A stretch of 64,000 nt of DNA from Candidatus Firestonebacteria bacterium RIFOXYD2_FULL_39_29 (lineage in GTDB: Bacteria; Oederibacteriota; D2-FULL-39-29). Shown here in pieces: positions 42,881-55,000 of this stretch. The notes under the pieces are model-generated. The model was not told the origin of the DNA and did no database searches. It saw nothing but the letters and a program-made list of their open reading frames with translations. The stretch lies in NCBI GenBank assembly GCA_001778375.1, contig MFGV01000087.1, positions 20,193 to 84,192 of the forward strand. Reading direction: 5' to 3'. The translations under genes were made by a program, and so were the position numbers. The number at the start of each line of letters is the position of its first letter. The stretch's first letter is position 1.

Positions 42881-43300
42881 TTAACCCAAGTTCCGCTGAA
42901 TTATGTTAAAAGTGCGATTTTAAAAATATTTAGTTCATATAAAAGCAGCATTTTTGTCATAAAAAGTTTTAAAATAGCGTGTGGTACAGACCTAGTATAT
43001 TGACATATTGGCGCGGGTATTAGAAAATACTCATAATATGTTTTTAAAAAAACAAAATCATAATAAAGACGGCAAGGATCATGTTTACTGGTCTTTAGTA
43101 GAAAGATATAGACTACGATTGCGTAGAGTATTTCGACCGGATGAGGAAGAACGATTATTATTAAATGCTTTGAAAATCCGAATTCCTGAAAAACTCTCAA
43201 TCGATTTGAAATTGAAATGTGGTACAGACCTTTAATAAAAAAAGGCTTTAAATAAGGGAAATGAGTCTAAATATGCCTAATTCAGCGGAACTTGGGTTAA
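42881..43300 (+). mobile_element. 420-bp insertion-sequence remnant (IS1634-like, internally deleted)
   Basis: Perfect 23-bp terminal inverted repeats begin TTAACCCAAGTTCCGCTG (42881-42903) and end CAGCGGAACTTGGGTTAA (43278-43300). The outer TTAA may be target sequence. Inside, an open frame 43038-43235 reads MFLKKQNHNKDGKDHVYWSLVE, closely resembling the N-terminus of IS1634/IS4-type transposases (a basic start followed by YWSLVESYR). It then diverges into unrelated residues and stops after 65 codons, so the catalytic core is gone. GTGGTACAGACCT occurs near both ends (about 42980 and 43219). The element can move only if a full transposase acts in trans. A solo end lies at 3308-3372. Confidence 0.82.
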
Positions 43301-43360
43301 CGCTATACGTTACTAACGCAAAAACGTTGCAATCTCTTTTTATTGGTCGCTGTCCCTAAT

Positions 43361-44116
43361 TTAGAAAAGCAGGCTTACTGTGGTGGAGAGACCGCCTATG
43401 TAGGGATACGGGTACCGGCTATAAGAAGGGATGAAGGTGTATTTCAGGTCAAGACCTATCTTGTTATTTTTTACAACACCCGCGAAAATCTGGTAGACGG
43501 GAAGGTTGTCGTTTGAAATGTCATTTGCATAGCCCCATTTCAGCTCAGACAAAACGTAGTAGCTTCCTCTGGTTTCTTTTCTTACCATGCAAAGTCCGGC
43601 GCCAATGCCAAAGTAACCCTTCCAGTTTTGAATATTTTCGGTGATATACAGGGAAAGAGTCACAGGGGTGAAAAGGTATCTGGTAAAAGCATTCATCCAC
43701 TCCCCATCCCCGGGTGCAGAAGTTGTAGTTTCCGAAGAGGTCACAGGAACGAGCCGCTCCATCCAGATTGTTTCTACATCCAAACGAAGGCCTATAGATC
43801 TTTTTTCCAGATTTACGGCAAAGCCTACGGAAAGAGGAGTCCCGAAGGCATCCCGCATCGCAGAATCTCCGGGGATAAAACTCCCCGCTTTAATCATAAA
43901 ATACGCGCTTATATCTTCCTGATTTAAGGCGGTCCCGCAGTTGACACAATATCTGTTAAAACTGGAGTTTTTTGTCAGACAGGAATCACAGGTAATTATT
44001 TTTTCCTTAGGGAAAAACTCCTCCCCGAGCGCCTTTACGGTTAACTCTTCCGAATAAACAACACCCAAAGAGAAGAACAGGCACATTAAAGTTAAACTCC
44101 GTATTATTTTTTTCAT
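43361..44116 (-). CDS. Outer-membrane barrel protein with an N-terminal zinc ribbon
   Basis: 251 residues. The signal peptide MKKIIRSLTLMCLFFSLGVVYS is followed at about residues 43-61 by CDSCLTKNSSFNRYCVNCG, a four-cysteine zinc-ribbon motif that is normally cytoplasmic. From about residue 70 onward the sequence is a beta-barrel (YFMIKAGSFIPG, LSVGFAVNLEKRSIGLRLDVETIWM, WKGYFGIGAGLCMVRKE, LDLKYTFIPSY, LSTTVSLLF). In the oxidising periplasm the cysteines could form disulfides instead of holding zinc. It lies 3 bp from the next gene (4-bp overlap) and so belongs with the PorV-like protein. Confidence 0.72.
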   Translation of the reverse strand: MKKIIRSLTLMCLFFSLGVVYSEELTVKALGEEFFPKEKIITCDSCLTKNSSFNRYCVNCGTALNQEDISAYFMIKAGSFIPGDSAMRDAFGTPLSVGFAVNLEKRSIGLRLDVETIWMERLVPVTSSETTTSAPGDGEWMNAFTRYLFTPVTLSLYITENIQNWKGYFGIGAGLCMVRKETRGSYYVLSELKWGYANDISNDNLPVYQIFAGVVKNNKIGLDLKYTFIPSYSRYPYPYIGGLSTTVSLLF

Positions 44117-45858
44117 TTCGGAGCCTCCGGCTTTGCGTTTTTATCCTGCGCGTCCTGCAGCTCTTTTTTAATCTTGTCCACGAACTTTAAAAGGACTTTG
44201 TTGTCGGGATTCAGCATATAGGCTTTTTCCCAAACTTTCAGAGCATCCAATTTCTGTCCCAGTTTATAATAGGAAGAGCCCATTCTTTCAAGAGCCGTGG
44301 TATTTGCCGGTTCCATACGCAATACTTCATTGCAGAGTTTTATAACATCCGTAAATTTACCTTCATAGAAGAGTCCGAGAGCTTTCAGAAGTTTTTCCTT
44401 TACTATATCAACCCCGCTTTCGGAACTGACAGTAACGGCAAGACCCACTTCCTCCCCGATACTCTTGTACAGCTTTTTAATTTTATCATTCTCCGGCTGT
44501 ACGTAAAGCACATAGTTAAGTATATCCAAAGAGCTCTGAACATCACCGTCCACATAGTAATTAATACCTTTTCTGATCAGTTCCGACTCCCTCGTATCCC
44601 CTGTCTCTTTTGGAACCATCGGTACGACAGTTTTTAACTTTTTCTGCAAGCTCTGGGAATCGGTATTTTCCGGTTTTAATTCAAGAGATTTAGTAACTTT
44701 TTCAAGAGCCGCGGTATAGGTACCTGTCTTATAGTCCTCAACCGCGCGTTTATAGGCGCTGTTACTCTCTTCGGTCCTTGCAAGGTCTTCGGATTTCATT
44801 CTCTCATTTCTTGCCAGAGATATTGAGTCGCCAAATCTTGCTGCAGCGGAAAAGCGGTGAGACCCGCCAAGCTCATGAGTAGAAAACGCATAATCCAGAG
44901 AGTATTCCTTATAAGAAGCACCAAAACCCACGGTAAACTCTTCGTAATTAATCCCAAGCCGTACCGCTATCTGGAAGGGCTTTCCCAGACTCGGACTAAA
45001 AAGTTTGTATTCCATGCCCAGGTACCAGTTAATCTGACTGTCCAGGTCGGCGGCGATTAAGAGCTGACCGCTTATAAGCCGGTGGGAGATACCAAACCGT
45101 CCGAGAATAGGCAAAACATCCTGAGTATCTTCACCTATTTTCATGCTGACAAGATTTTGAATATTAAGAGCCGCTTTGAAATTCTCAAACGGGTTGCTCA
45201 AGAAACCAAAATCCAGAATAATATTTCCATTGTTACTCCCCGCGGTATTATGGCTGTAATATTTAATATTGCCGCCGAGAGAAATGGCAAAGGTAGAAAC
45301 AATATTTGTCCCGTAGGAAAGACCTGCGGCAAATTGACTATCCGAGAAGTCCTGTGTAAGGATATTATCCGAAGACCGGCCTTCAAAGCCGCTGGAATTC
45401 AGAAATAAAACGGAAAGACCAAAGGTACCATAGTCCAATGTCGGATGGACATAGCTTAAAAAGTCATAACTGGTATCCGCCCAGAGAATAGCATGCAAAG
45501 CCGTAATTTCTTTCTGGTCAACAAGAGCAAGCGCTCCGGGATTCCAAAGAGTAGCAGTCGCATCATCAGTAACCGAGACAAAAGCTTTGCCCATACCCAG
45601 GGATCTCGCACCCGCACCCCAGGAGAGGAAAGCCCCCGGCTGACCACCCTTGCCTGTCGAAGCAAATACAGCAGGGACAGCAAGTACAGCAAGGAAAGCG
45701 AAGGAGGCAAGAAAAGCACGGGAAGTAAGGGAAGCAAAGAAAGAAAGAGAAGTAGAAGAAGAAAAAGCAGCACGAACAGCAGAAAAATTAGGTAACATTA
45801 TTTTTCGGCTGACTGCCGGCTTTTCTAAACTTATGTCAGTTCTTTCAGCTGTTTTCAT
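44113..45858 (-). CDS. PorV/PorQ-family outer-membrane protein with TPR tail
   Basis: 581 residues. After an unusually long, Ala/Phe/Ser-rich signal sequence (about 1-66) comes GAFLSWGAGARSLGMGKAFVSVTDDATATLWNPGAL, the hallmark of PorV/PorQ (UPF0164, FadL-like) barrels, followed by strands to about residue 335. Residues about 355-410 and 430-575 are TPR-like helices (YYKLGQKLDALKVWEKAYMLNPDNKVLL). PorV/LptO-like proteins carry secreted substrates in type IX systems; here the giant protein with a FlgD/sorting-like end is encoded 233 bp upstream on the same strand, which makes a partnership plausible but unproven. The signal region is encoded by a purine-rich, repeat-like stretch (45655-45780). 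Confidence 0.82.
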   Translation of the reverse strand: MKTAERTDISLEKPAVSRKIMLPNFSAVRAAFSSSTSLSFFASLTSRAFLASFAFLAVLAVPAVFASTGKGGQPGAFLSWGAGARSLGMGKAFVSVTDDATATLWNPGALALVDQKEITALHAILWADTSYDFLSYVHPTLDYGTFGLSVLFLNSSGFEGRSSDNILTQDFSDSQFAAGLSYGTNIVSTFAISLGGNIKYYSHNTAGSNNGNIILDFGFLSNPFENFKAALNIQNLVSMKIGEDTQDVLPILGRFGISHRLISGQLLIAADLDSQINWYLGMEYKLFSPSLGKPFQIAVRLGINYEEFTVGFGASYKEYSLDYAFSTHELGGSHRFSAAARFGDSISLARNERMKSEDLARTEESNSAYKRAVEDYKTGTYTAALEKVTKSLELKPENTDSQSLQKKLKTVVPMVPKETGDTRESELIRKGINYYVDGDVQSSLDILNYVLYVQPENDKIKKLYKSIGEEVGLAVTVSSESGVDIVKEKLLKALGLFYEGKFTDVIKLCNEVLRMEPANTTALERMGSSYYKLGQKLDALKVWEKAYMLNPDNKVLLKFVDKIKKELQDAQDKNAKPEAPK

Positions 45859-45945
45859 ATCAATCTCCAGTTATTATATCATCCTTCTGCTACTTTATCC
45901 ACCTTACAAGGGTAGAGAGGGTACAGTCCCAAAGTAGGGACAGTT

Positions 45946-46004
45946 CCACCTAGGTGGATTTCGCAAAGGTTTATGGTTCTCTACCTAGACTTTGCTCAAC
46001 CTCT
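45946..46004 (+). repeat. CCTAGGTGGATT element, copy 2
   Basis: Same order as at 38981-39040: CCACCTAGGTGGATT, GCAAAGG, TTATGG, TAGACTTTGCTCAACC. Here CCACCTAGGTGG is itself a perfect 12-bp palindrome. It is preceded by CAGTCCCAAAGTAGGGACAG (45925-45944), another GGGACAG hairpin. Confidence 0.65.
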
Positions 46005-46091
46005 TCCTACTTCCATTACTTCTCTTTCTTCTTTTCCTTTTCTTACTTCTTCTACTTCCCTTACTTCACTTACTTCATTTCCTTCTCTTGC

Positions 46092-49000
46092 TTAATGCAA
46101 TACGCCTATTTTTCTTATTACCTGCTTGACGCCTTCGCTGGATCTTACCATGATTCTGCAGATGTAGCCGCCTTTTGCTACTTCATCGCCTATATCATTC
46201 TTGCCGTCCCATTCAACATTGTTCCTGAAGACCTGTCCGCCCTCAGTACCTTTGGTACATTCAATAGTTCGAACCAGATGTCCGAGAAGGTCATATATGG
46301 TAATTGTGGTATCAGCATCCTGGTTAAGAAGGTATGTAATTACAGTCTTTCCCGTCCTGCTGTCAAACGGGTTAGGATAGTTACTGACCATACTTATAAC
46401 TTCCTTAGGCAGTTCGTCAATAGCCACGCCTTTTGACTCTTTGGACCAGGGACCCCATGAACCTGCGGCATTCCTCGCTCTTACTTTATAGTAGTAAATA
46501 TGACCGCGTGATTTATTGTTAATAGCTGTCTTTCCTTTTGTGTTTTCAACATTTATCGTAGCCTTTACATCCGACCATGCCGGCATCGTATCCGCTCTCT
46601 CCTGTACCTGATAATCCACAACTCCTGATTCCAGGTCCCGCGCAAGATTCCATACCAGAGTATAGGACGGAGTCGCCACATTACTCTTTGCTATTTCAGC
46701 GGTAGTCTGCACGCTTGTCGGGTCACTCGGCGCCGTTAAGTCAATCTTTATAGCTTTACTCGTCGGATCCGAAACATAACTGGTTGTTCCAACTTTATTA
46801 ATAGTCCTTACACCTACATAGTAGGTCTTATCAGGATCCAAATTAAGATCAACCACCTGCAGGTTTGTTGCCTTGCCGACAGAATACCAGGACAATCCGG
46901 CCGCAGCCGCAGGTGTGACCTCAGCCGTGCTAATGGTATACTCAACTTCAGTAACCTCATCTCCCGCGTTAAACGCCACGCTGCCGCTTATCAAGGCGGT
47001 AGTATCAATCCAGTCCGGGAAGGTAAGTACCGGATTCTGAGGCGTCTTTTTATCCCTTATGTCTATGACCGAGGATAATATATTAGTCCCTATAGCCGGT
47101 GATGCAAAATTAGCCGGCGTGATCATTAAGAATGTAGAATGACCCTGATCCCCGGTGACTTCAAATTTAATCTGAACATTAGTTCCCGGTACCGCCGCAG
47201 GGAAATCACCGATATCAATCACAATATAGAAGGTGGTCCCGACATTTGTAATTGTTTCCGGTGTATTGAAAGAAATTAATGCAGAGCCTTCGTTAAAGTC
47301 CGATCCTCCCGGAGTTCCTACGGGAATATAATTAACCGAACCGATAGCCGGTGAATCATCCGCAAGGTCAAAGTTATCATTTGCATTTCTTTCTTTATAT
47401 ATCTTTATAATTGTAATAGCGCTCGGATCGGACTGCGCGGAGCCCAGAACCTGAAGCCGCATGCCCGTGAAGACGGCAGTAGCAATCGGATTATTGGTAG
47501 AAATGGTAAACTTCTCAACCGGAATATCCGTCTGGTTCTGCTTGGCGCCCAGAGGGCCCACGAACTTGTAAGTAAGGTTATTCTTCACTTCCGCTATAGT
47601 AACGGTCTGGATTGTTGCCATAGGGAACGGCCCGCCGGAAGGATTATTACCGAAGGACATTTCAAAATTACCCGTTGATGCCAGCTGTATACCTAAATTT
47701 GCATTAGGCGTAGCGCCGGTATCTACCTGGCAGACAATAAAGAAGTATTGCGCCTGAGTAGTAATAACCTGCGGCTGGCCCGCAAGAGAGACCGCAGCCT
47801 GATTCGGACTATCCGAGCCGAAGAAACCGTCTGTGACCACTGTGCCGATACTGTGATACACGGGGTTACTTCTTGCCGGAACAACAAAGCCGATTATCTT
47901 TCCGCTGCCATTAACTACCAGAGATGTATAGGATATAATCTCTTTATCTATCTTGATTTTGCCGGTAGAAGAGAAACCGACCGTAGGATTGACACTGATA
48001 GTAGTCGCATTCACGGCAAGCACCGGCGCAGAAAGTGCTGCGATATTAGAGACCAGAACGTCATCAACTTCAGAGAACTCACCATTCCCTGTATCCCTGT
48101 AGATCTTTACCGCGGAGATATCGCTGTCTAAGCTGGTACCTATTCTTTGAAGCGAGAGCTTGGTCCAGAGCGCATCTGCTATATCGGTGACGAGCCTGAT
48201 CTTCATAACCGCAACGTTCTGACCCTGGAGAGGGCTGAGCGGATACCTGTAAGAGTTATTTGTGGATGTTGCATCCTTTATAAAGCCGTCATCACCTATC
48301 TCGCTTATAGTAACCGTGTCACCATACTCTTGAATGGTAGAGTCGGTAGACCGAAGCGGGAAGTTGGTCAAAGCCACTTTATCCGCAGTACCGGCGAGAG
48401 TAATAGCATCGCAGATAGTAGCATTAGTACTTGCCAAAGACACTGCAATTGTCTTACCCACGGAAGCAAGATTTGCCATAGTGTAAACGACAAAGTAGGA
48501 TTTAGTTGTTGTCGCGATGTTCTGCGGGTACTTCAAGCTAAGGTCTTTCACTCCGCCTATAAAGGACTCTGTTTCAAAGGAAACAAGCGGGTCTATGCGG
48601 ACATTGACGCCGCTGGTATAAGAAGCGGCAAGTGTACCGAGAGCATGTCTGGTACAGCCCGTGAACTTACCCGCAGTGGTGGAGGTTTCAAGAACACGTC
48701 CGGTGTAAGTAATAGCTTCTATGGCGTCAGTTCCTTCTATCCAGATAGTTCCGGAGTCAGGGAATCCTGCAACGGTATCAACCGGTATTTCGACAGCATC
48801 CGGGAGAACAACACCGGAACTCTGTATCCTGCAGAAGTAAGGATCAAAGTCGCCGCTATTATTACCGTCGTAGTAGATACGGACCGAAGCAATATCGGAA
48901 TCCGAACCGCCGTTGGCCCCGCTGCTGTACCTGTTAACTCTGATCTTATTTATTATGACATTATGGGCATCAGTTTTCATATCAAGACGGAGCATCGGCG

Positions 49001-52000
49001 CAGGGTTCTTAAGTGAACCATTATACGCGTACGGCTGGCTGCCCTGACCTTGCTTTATCAAAGGCCAAGCTTTATTAACTTTATTCACGGTTAAAGTATC
49101 AATCGTGGCGTAAAGCGCCGGCGTGCTTGTTACTATCGGGAAGGTGGCTGCATTCACGGTATTGGTACCCAGAACATGTACGGCACCCTCGGTCGGAAGC
49201 TGCATGCCGACGGTATCTCCCGGAGTCGCGCCGTCTGCTATATCATAGACGATAAAGTATTCCTGAGTATTCGTAAAGTAAACCGTTTCAGGTATGGCAA
49301 ACGTCATGGAACATTGCTTACCAATCATGGTGCCGGAGGCAATCAGAGTATCCACCGCAACATCAAACACACCGTTCGCACCAGAGAAGCCCGGCAGACC
49401 GTTATCATCCCTATAGATTTTAACAAGAGCGATGTCTTTATCATCCGTATTACCGCTGAGCACTATATCGGCACCGGCCCAATCCGCCTGGAAACCGTCC
49501 ACGGTAATATTAAGTTTACCCATTACAACATTTTTGTCGCCCTGGAAGAGGTGCCTGATCACCTGCGCGCCATTGAAATGCATTACCGCCGTGGAGCCGA
49601 ACGCGCCTCTGGTAACTCCTGTTATAGTATTATTTGAGCCTTTTCCGGTGAAAGTCATTATCTCTGCACCTATCTCTATAGCATAAAAGGCCTGGCCCAC
49701 TCCGGCTTCAGGTAAAGACAGGGTAGATGCCAGCGTAAGAGTAGTTGCAGAGGTACTGATATCACCTAACAAGGTGGTCGACGCAGTCCAATCATTACCG
49801 ACCACGTTTAGAACTCTGGGAGTCGGCTTTATGGTCGAGATGTTGGAAGCAATTGTAGAAACAGACGCTTTTGTATTCGGCGTACTTACATTAAAGTAGG
49901 AGTTATCCGCAATTCTTACACCGACTGTACGTTCGGGTATGGAAGTATCGCTAATCCCGAGTACCACATAGTAACGCTGTATTCCGGGTATAATAATTTC
50001 AGGCGACGGGATAGTCATTGTAGTAGTACCCGCAATAAAGTAGCTGTCAGTGATAAATTTACCGGTATTATGCGCCTTTTTGTTGCCACCTCTGGTGACG
50101 CTCTTGAAACTGGTTGCGTCTTTCGCGGTATACGTTATGATTTCATCCTCGATCTTCAGGGTACCGGTACCATTAAAGTTAGCTGTTGAAACCACCGGGA
50201 GCGTATTATCATCTGCGGTGATATCCGCAGTCAGGGTCGTGCCGCGGCTGATCAGGACATCCGAGTTAGAGCTCCTAACGACCGCCCCGCTGTAATGGAG
50301 TACCGGCATAGTTCCGTTAGCCCCTCTAATTCCTCCGCCGGTAACTACAAAGGAGTTAGCTGTCTTGGCCGCATAAGTTATAAGTTCATTATCTATCTTA
50401 ATAGTGCCGTTGTCAGGGTACCCGGCAGTAGAAACAACAGGTATAGTCATATCCAAAACAGTTATTTGCGCCGTAAGAGACGTATTATTATTATTCGAAG
50501 GCGTATAACCGTCACCTATCTGGAAGATACCATTACCGTCATCTCTAACCAGTTTTACAAAGGAGATGTCAGAATCCTGCGCGGTACCAAGCTTGTCTAC
50601 TTTTATCGAAGTTAACGGCGCCGAAGATTTGTCTGTGGTAATTACAAGTTTTTCCACGGAAACGTTACGGTCGCCCTGTATCGCCGTGTTATCTCCAAAG
50701 TCCGTATGAGGAACATCCGCCGTACCAGTCATGGTTACCGTATCAGCATACTCCGCAATATTAACAGTGACTCCGGGGAAGGCCACGTTGGATACTATAT
50801 CAACACCCTGCAGGGTAAGGCAAGTTTTATCGGGTATGGAGAAGCCCTGTTTTTGTGTCCCGAGCATCGTAAAGTAGTTGAAGTCAAAGACCACGAAGTA
50901 GTAGGAGTCCGTAGTGAATATTTCCTGCGATGTCATGAAGACTATATTGGAAACTCCGCCTATGAAAGTATCAGAACCCGAGGAGACGAGCAGATCGGAC
51001 GTCACAACAGACCTTAACGCATGGGCGGAAGCAGTCGTACCGCCGACACCTCTACTACATGATATAAGGGTTGTATCCGTCTTTGACAGGTACTGTATCT
51101 TTTCATTATCAATATAGACATACCCGGCCGCCGGGAAGTCATCCGTATTTCCGGAGACGTTATCCGGACCCATAAGAGAAGTCACAGTCAGCACGGAAGC
51201 ATCTGCGGTGGCCGCAGATGCAAGTTTTGTGGAAGTATGCACGGGATTACCGTCGGAATCTTTTGCCGTCGTCTGGCATTTATAGACCTTTATAGCGGTG
51301 ATATCAGTATCTATACCGGAACCGGTTCTATAGATCCTAAGACTATCCCAGTACGCGGAGTTTTTGTCCACATGTATAGGCAGTCTTGCCATTACAACTT
51401 CCGAATCACCCTGGGTGACGGTCGCAGGCGCAGCGCTTCCCGGAGTCACGGTGACGGTATCAACGGTAGCATGTATAAGAGGGTTCTTCTGCACTGCCAG
51501 AGAATCCCCGGAATTAACAGGGAAGTTAACATTCAGTATCTTACTCGGAGGAGTTAAGGTAAAGTAGTCATTACCGATAGAGAACAACGCGGAGATCTCT
51601 TTTCCTATCGCAGCGCCGTAAGCAATACTATAAGCCACAAAATAAGTTTTCGGCGTCATTGAAATAGCTTCCGAAGCAGAAAGATATACTTTTTTAGTAT
51701 CGGTTGAGAAGACCTCCAGACCGCTGTTGATCATCAGATCAAGGTTAGGTTCCAGCGCCCCCGAGCCGTTAGAATCTCTGTAGATCCTTAAAGAGGAGAT
51801 GTCGGCATCAGAGGTGGTTCCGTAATTATCAATTTTAAGCGCAGTCCAGGTGGCATTGAACATATCCGTCGAAAGAACAAATTTCATAAGCATTGCATTC
51901 GGCGAACCCTGCTCAACATACTGATAAATAGGGGTATTATCCGCATGCGCGGCCGCATCAGAACCCAACGCGCCTCTTGCTACATTAAGGAACGACGCCG

Positions 52001-55000
52001 GTGAAGAAGGAGAACTGCTGTTAGGCAGTTTACCGTTATAAGTAATGATCTCATTATCTATTTTAAGAGTACCGGAAGAAGGCCAGCCGTCGGTTGCAGG
52101 ATATCTTTCAACTTTTGCTCCGACAGTATGCGCCGCGGGGGTAGATCCATACGCGCCTCTGGTGCAATTCATAAATTTATTATCATAACTTAAGAAGTTA
52201 ACACCATCCAGGATCTTAGGTATGAGCGTATATGTAATTATTTCATTATCTATCTTTATTCCGTACTGCATGGCCCCGCTGTTTGCAGGCAGGGTCGGAT
52301 AGAAGCCGTTTACACTGTTTACAATAATAGTGGTATCGGCGGCGGTTATATCATTCGAGACAATTGTAGTACTCACGCAGGCAGGTACTGTTATCGTCGA
52401 CGCGCCCGCGCTTATAGCTCCCGCCAGTCTGTTCGTTGCCAGATTGGTCGGCACCACCACAACTTCTGCAGGTTTACTTTCTATCGCCGTTGCAGGATAA
52501 ACCTTTTCTCCGGGACTGTGCGCCACAATGGGAGTGCTATTCAACCCTCTTGTTATGCCTATGAAAGTTGTAGCGCTTTTCATTGTATACTGGATGAGTT
52601 CATTCCCGATGGCCAATCTTCCCGAGACAGGGAAGTTAGCAGTTGACACTACTATAATATTCGTAGTAATCGGATTACTCGTTAGCGCCGCTGACAGCGT
52701 GGTGGAGATGATCGGGAAGTTATTTGCCGCAACGTACACGCCTGAAGTAGCAAAATTAGCCAGATTGTCTATTTCTATACCAAAAGTGGTATTCGGCGTT
52801 GCCGTGGAATTTATATCATACGTTATGAAGTAGGTTATAGCCTGTACTTCATTTATCACTTCAGAGCTGCTGAAGGCAATGTTAGTAACACCACTCGAGA
52901 ATGTATTGGCGCCAATAAGAGTATCAAGCGCGGGTTCAAGAGTCCCGTTACTTCCAAAACCGCCGCCGTCATCTCTGTAGATCTTAACGGTAAGAATATC
53001 AGAGTCCGTGGCCGTGCCCAGACGGTTAATACGGAGAGCACTCAATATAGTCGTCCCGCTATTGGTCTGTAAACTAAGCATAAGTACCGGCTGGTTGGTC
53101 GTCGCTTGAGGAACGCCTCCCGAAAGCAGGAAGGTAGGTGTAACGATCATGCCCTGCAGAGTCAGCGTCGTAGAAACACCGTTAATAGTAGACACCGCCA
53201 GGTCAGCGACGGAAAGCACAACTTCTTCGACTATCTGGTCGGTCACCTGGAACGTCGTCACACCCGCATCAGAGTTCTCAAACTTATGGGACGCCGGAGT
53301 ACAGACAGGCGTGCCGCCCAGGGAACCTGTTGCCAGGAAAGCAACATCGCCCGTATAATAATTACCCTTATCAACATCACCGACGCACAGGTTGTTGTAA
53401 TCATCTCTGGCCTTTACGGTCGCAAGAATACCGATTCTTACAGAACCTGCTCCCGGATGGGTAACTTCCAGGCGGGTGCAGAGATTATTTGTAACAGTAA
53501 CCAGTTGTGAGCCGGTGGTCCAGCCCGTGGCCGGATCCGCAGTAATAGTGCAAACACCGGCAGAAATATCTCTGTATTTTAGAGAAGCAATATTATTACC
53601 TGCATTTATTTCCACGGTTATCGCCGTCCAGGAGATACCTCCGTCTTTACTGAATTTACCGTTAATCGAAGTTGAAGCCAGACCAATTGACTTCTGAGAG
53701 AGCACATTTGAAGCATTATTGTAGGCATCCTGGGTCTGAATTGTTATAGCTGTTGTACCGGCGCCAAGCGCGTTGCTCGCCACTATTTTTTGCGCAGGTG
53801 TAATAAATTTGATCTGCGTTATTCTGTTAGCGGTCACTGTCTGCTGCTGCGACGCAGCTATCCAGGACTGGAACGGGAATTCGGAAACCGTAACCGTCGG
53901 CGAACCCGTTACCGTATCCTTATAATAGAAGTCCGCGACGGAACTACCCGCAAATATTGTAGAAGTTGTTGTCGAGAAGCTTACACCGTCTATCGAGAAA
54001 GAGCCGCCCAGGGAACCACTCATCAGATTAAGGTTGGTATTTGAAAGCATGAGCACCGGATTGCTGTACTGATCCTGACTTTGAACTATCATCCGCTTCG
54101 GCTGGTTGACCGGAATAGTTATAGCATGCGAAGCGGCGACAGAACCAAGAGCGCCTCTTAAACACCCGGTAAGACTATTCCCGGATTTCGCGGAGTATTT
54201 AATCTTTTCTGTGCCTACGACTACTAAACCCGAGTCGGCAAAGTACTGCGCATCCACAAGCGGTATCGTAGTCTCAAATTCATCTATAGCGGTGCTTACC
54301 GTGGTTGATGCCATACCCGCGGTCATACTGTAAGCAGGTGTCGCAAAACTCAGCCTGAAGACGTTGGCGGACATTATTGTCACTGTCTGTTTTGCAACCT
54401 GCCAGCCGCTTGAGTCCACCTGTATTTCCACCGCAGGATTCCTGTAAACCGTATCCCCTATGTTATGCGCCTCGGCAGTCGTCCCGTTCGCGCCTCTTTC
54501 ACAGCCCGTAAAGGTAGTGGCAGTCTTTGAGGTATAGGTGATTTCTTCGGCGCCTATCTTTAAGGTTCTCTTTGTAATATCTGTTTCCGCAGCAGCGGCA
54601 AAGCCGGTCGTATCTACAACCGTTAGAGTCGTATCCACAACCGCCGCATCCAGGGAGAGAACCGCGCCCACTTTATCGTCTTTATAGTAGAAGTTCTTTT
54701 GATTCTCATTGACAGGTATCGTAATTACGGACGTAGCCGCCCAGACCGTATCAGAAAGCGAGAAGCTGTTTACCCCTATGGAGTTGGAAGACAAGGCACA
54801 AATCGCATCGCTTGCCACTTTCTGCGGATTGCCAAATTTATCCTGGGACTGAACCGTAAGAATATTATTAGGAGCCGAACCCGGAGTACCCGCGGTAAGT
54901 GTTCTGCTCGGAGTAATTATAACGAGTCTGGAAATTATATCAGGATCAACTCTTAGATCCCCGTTCAAAGTCGTAAGCCCCGCGCCCGCGCAGGAGATAG

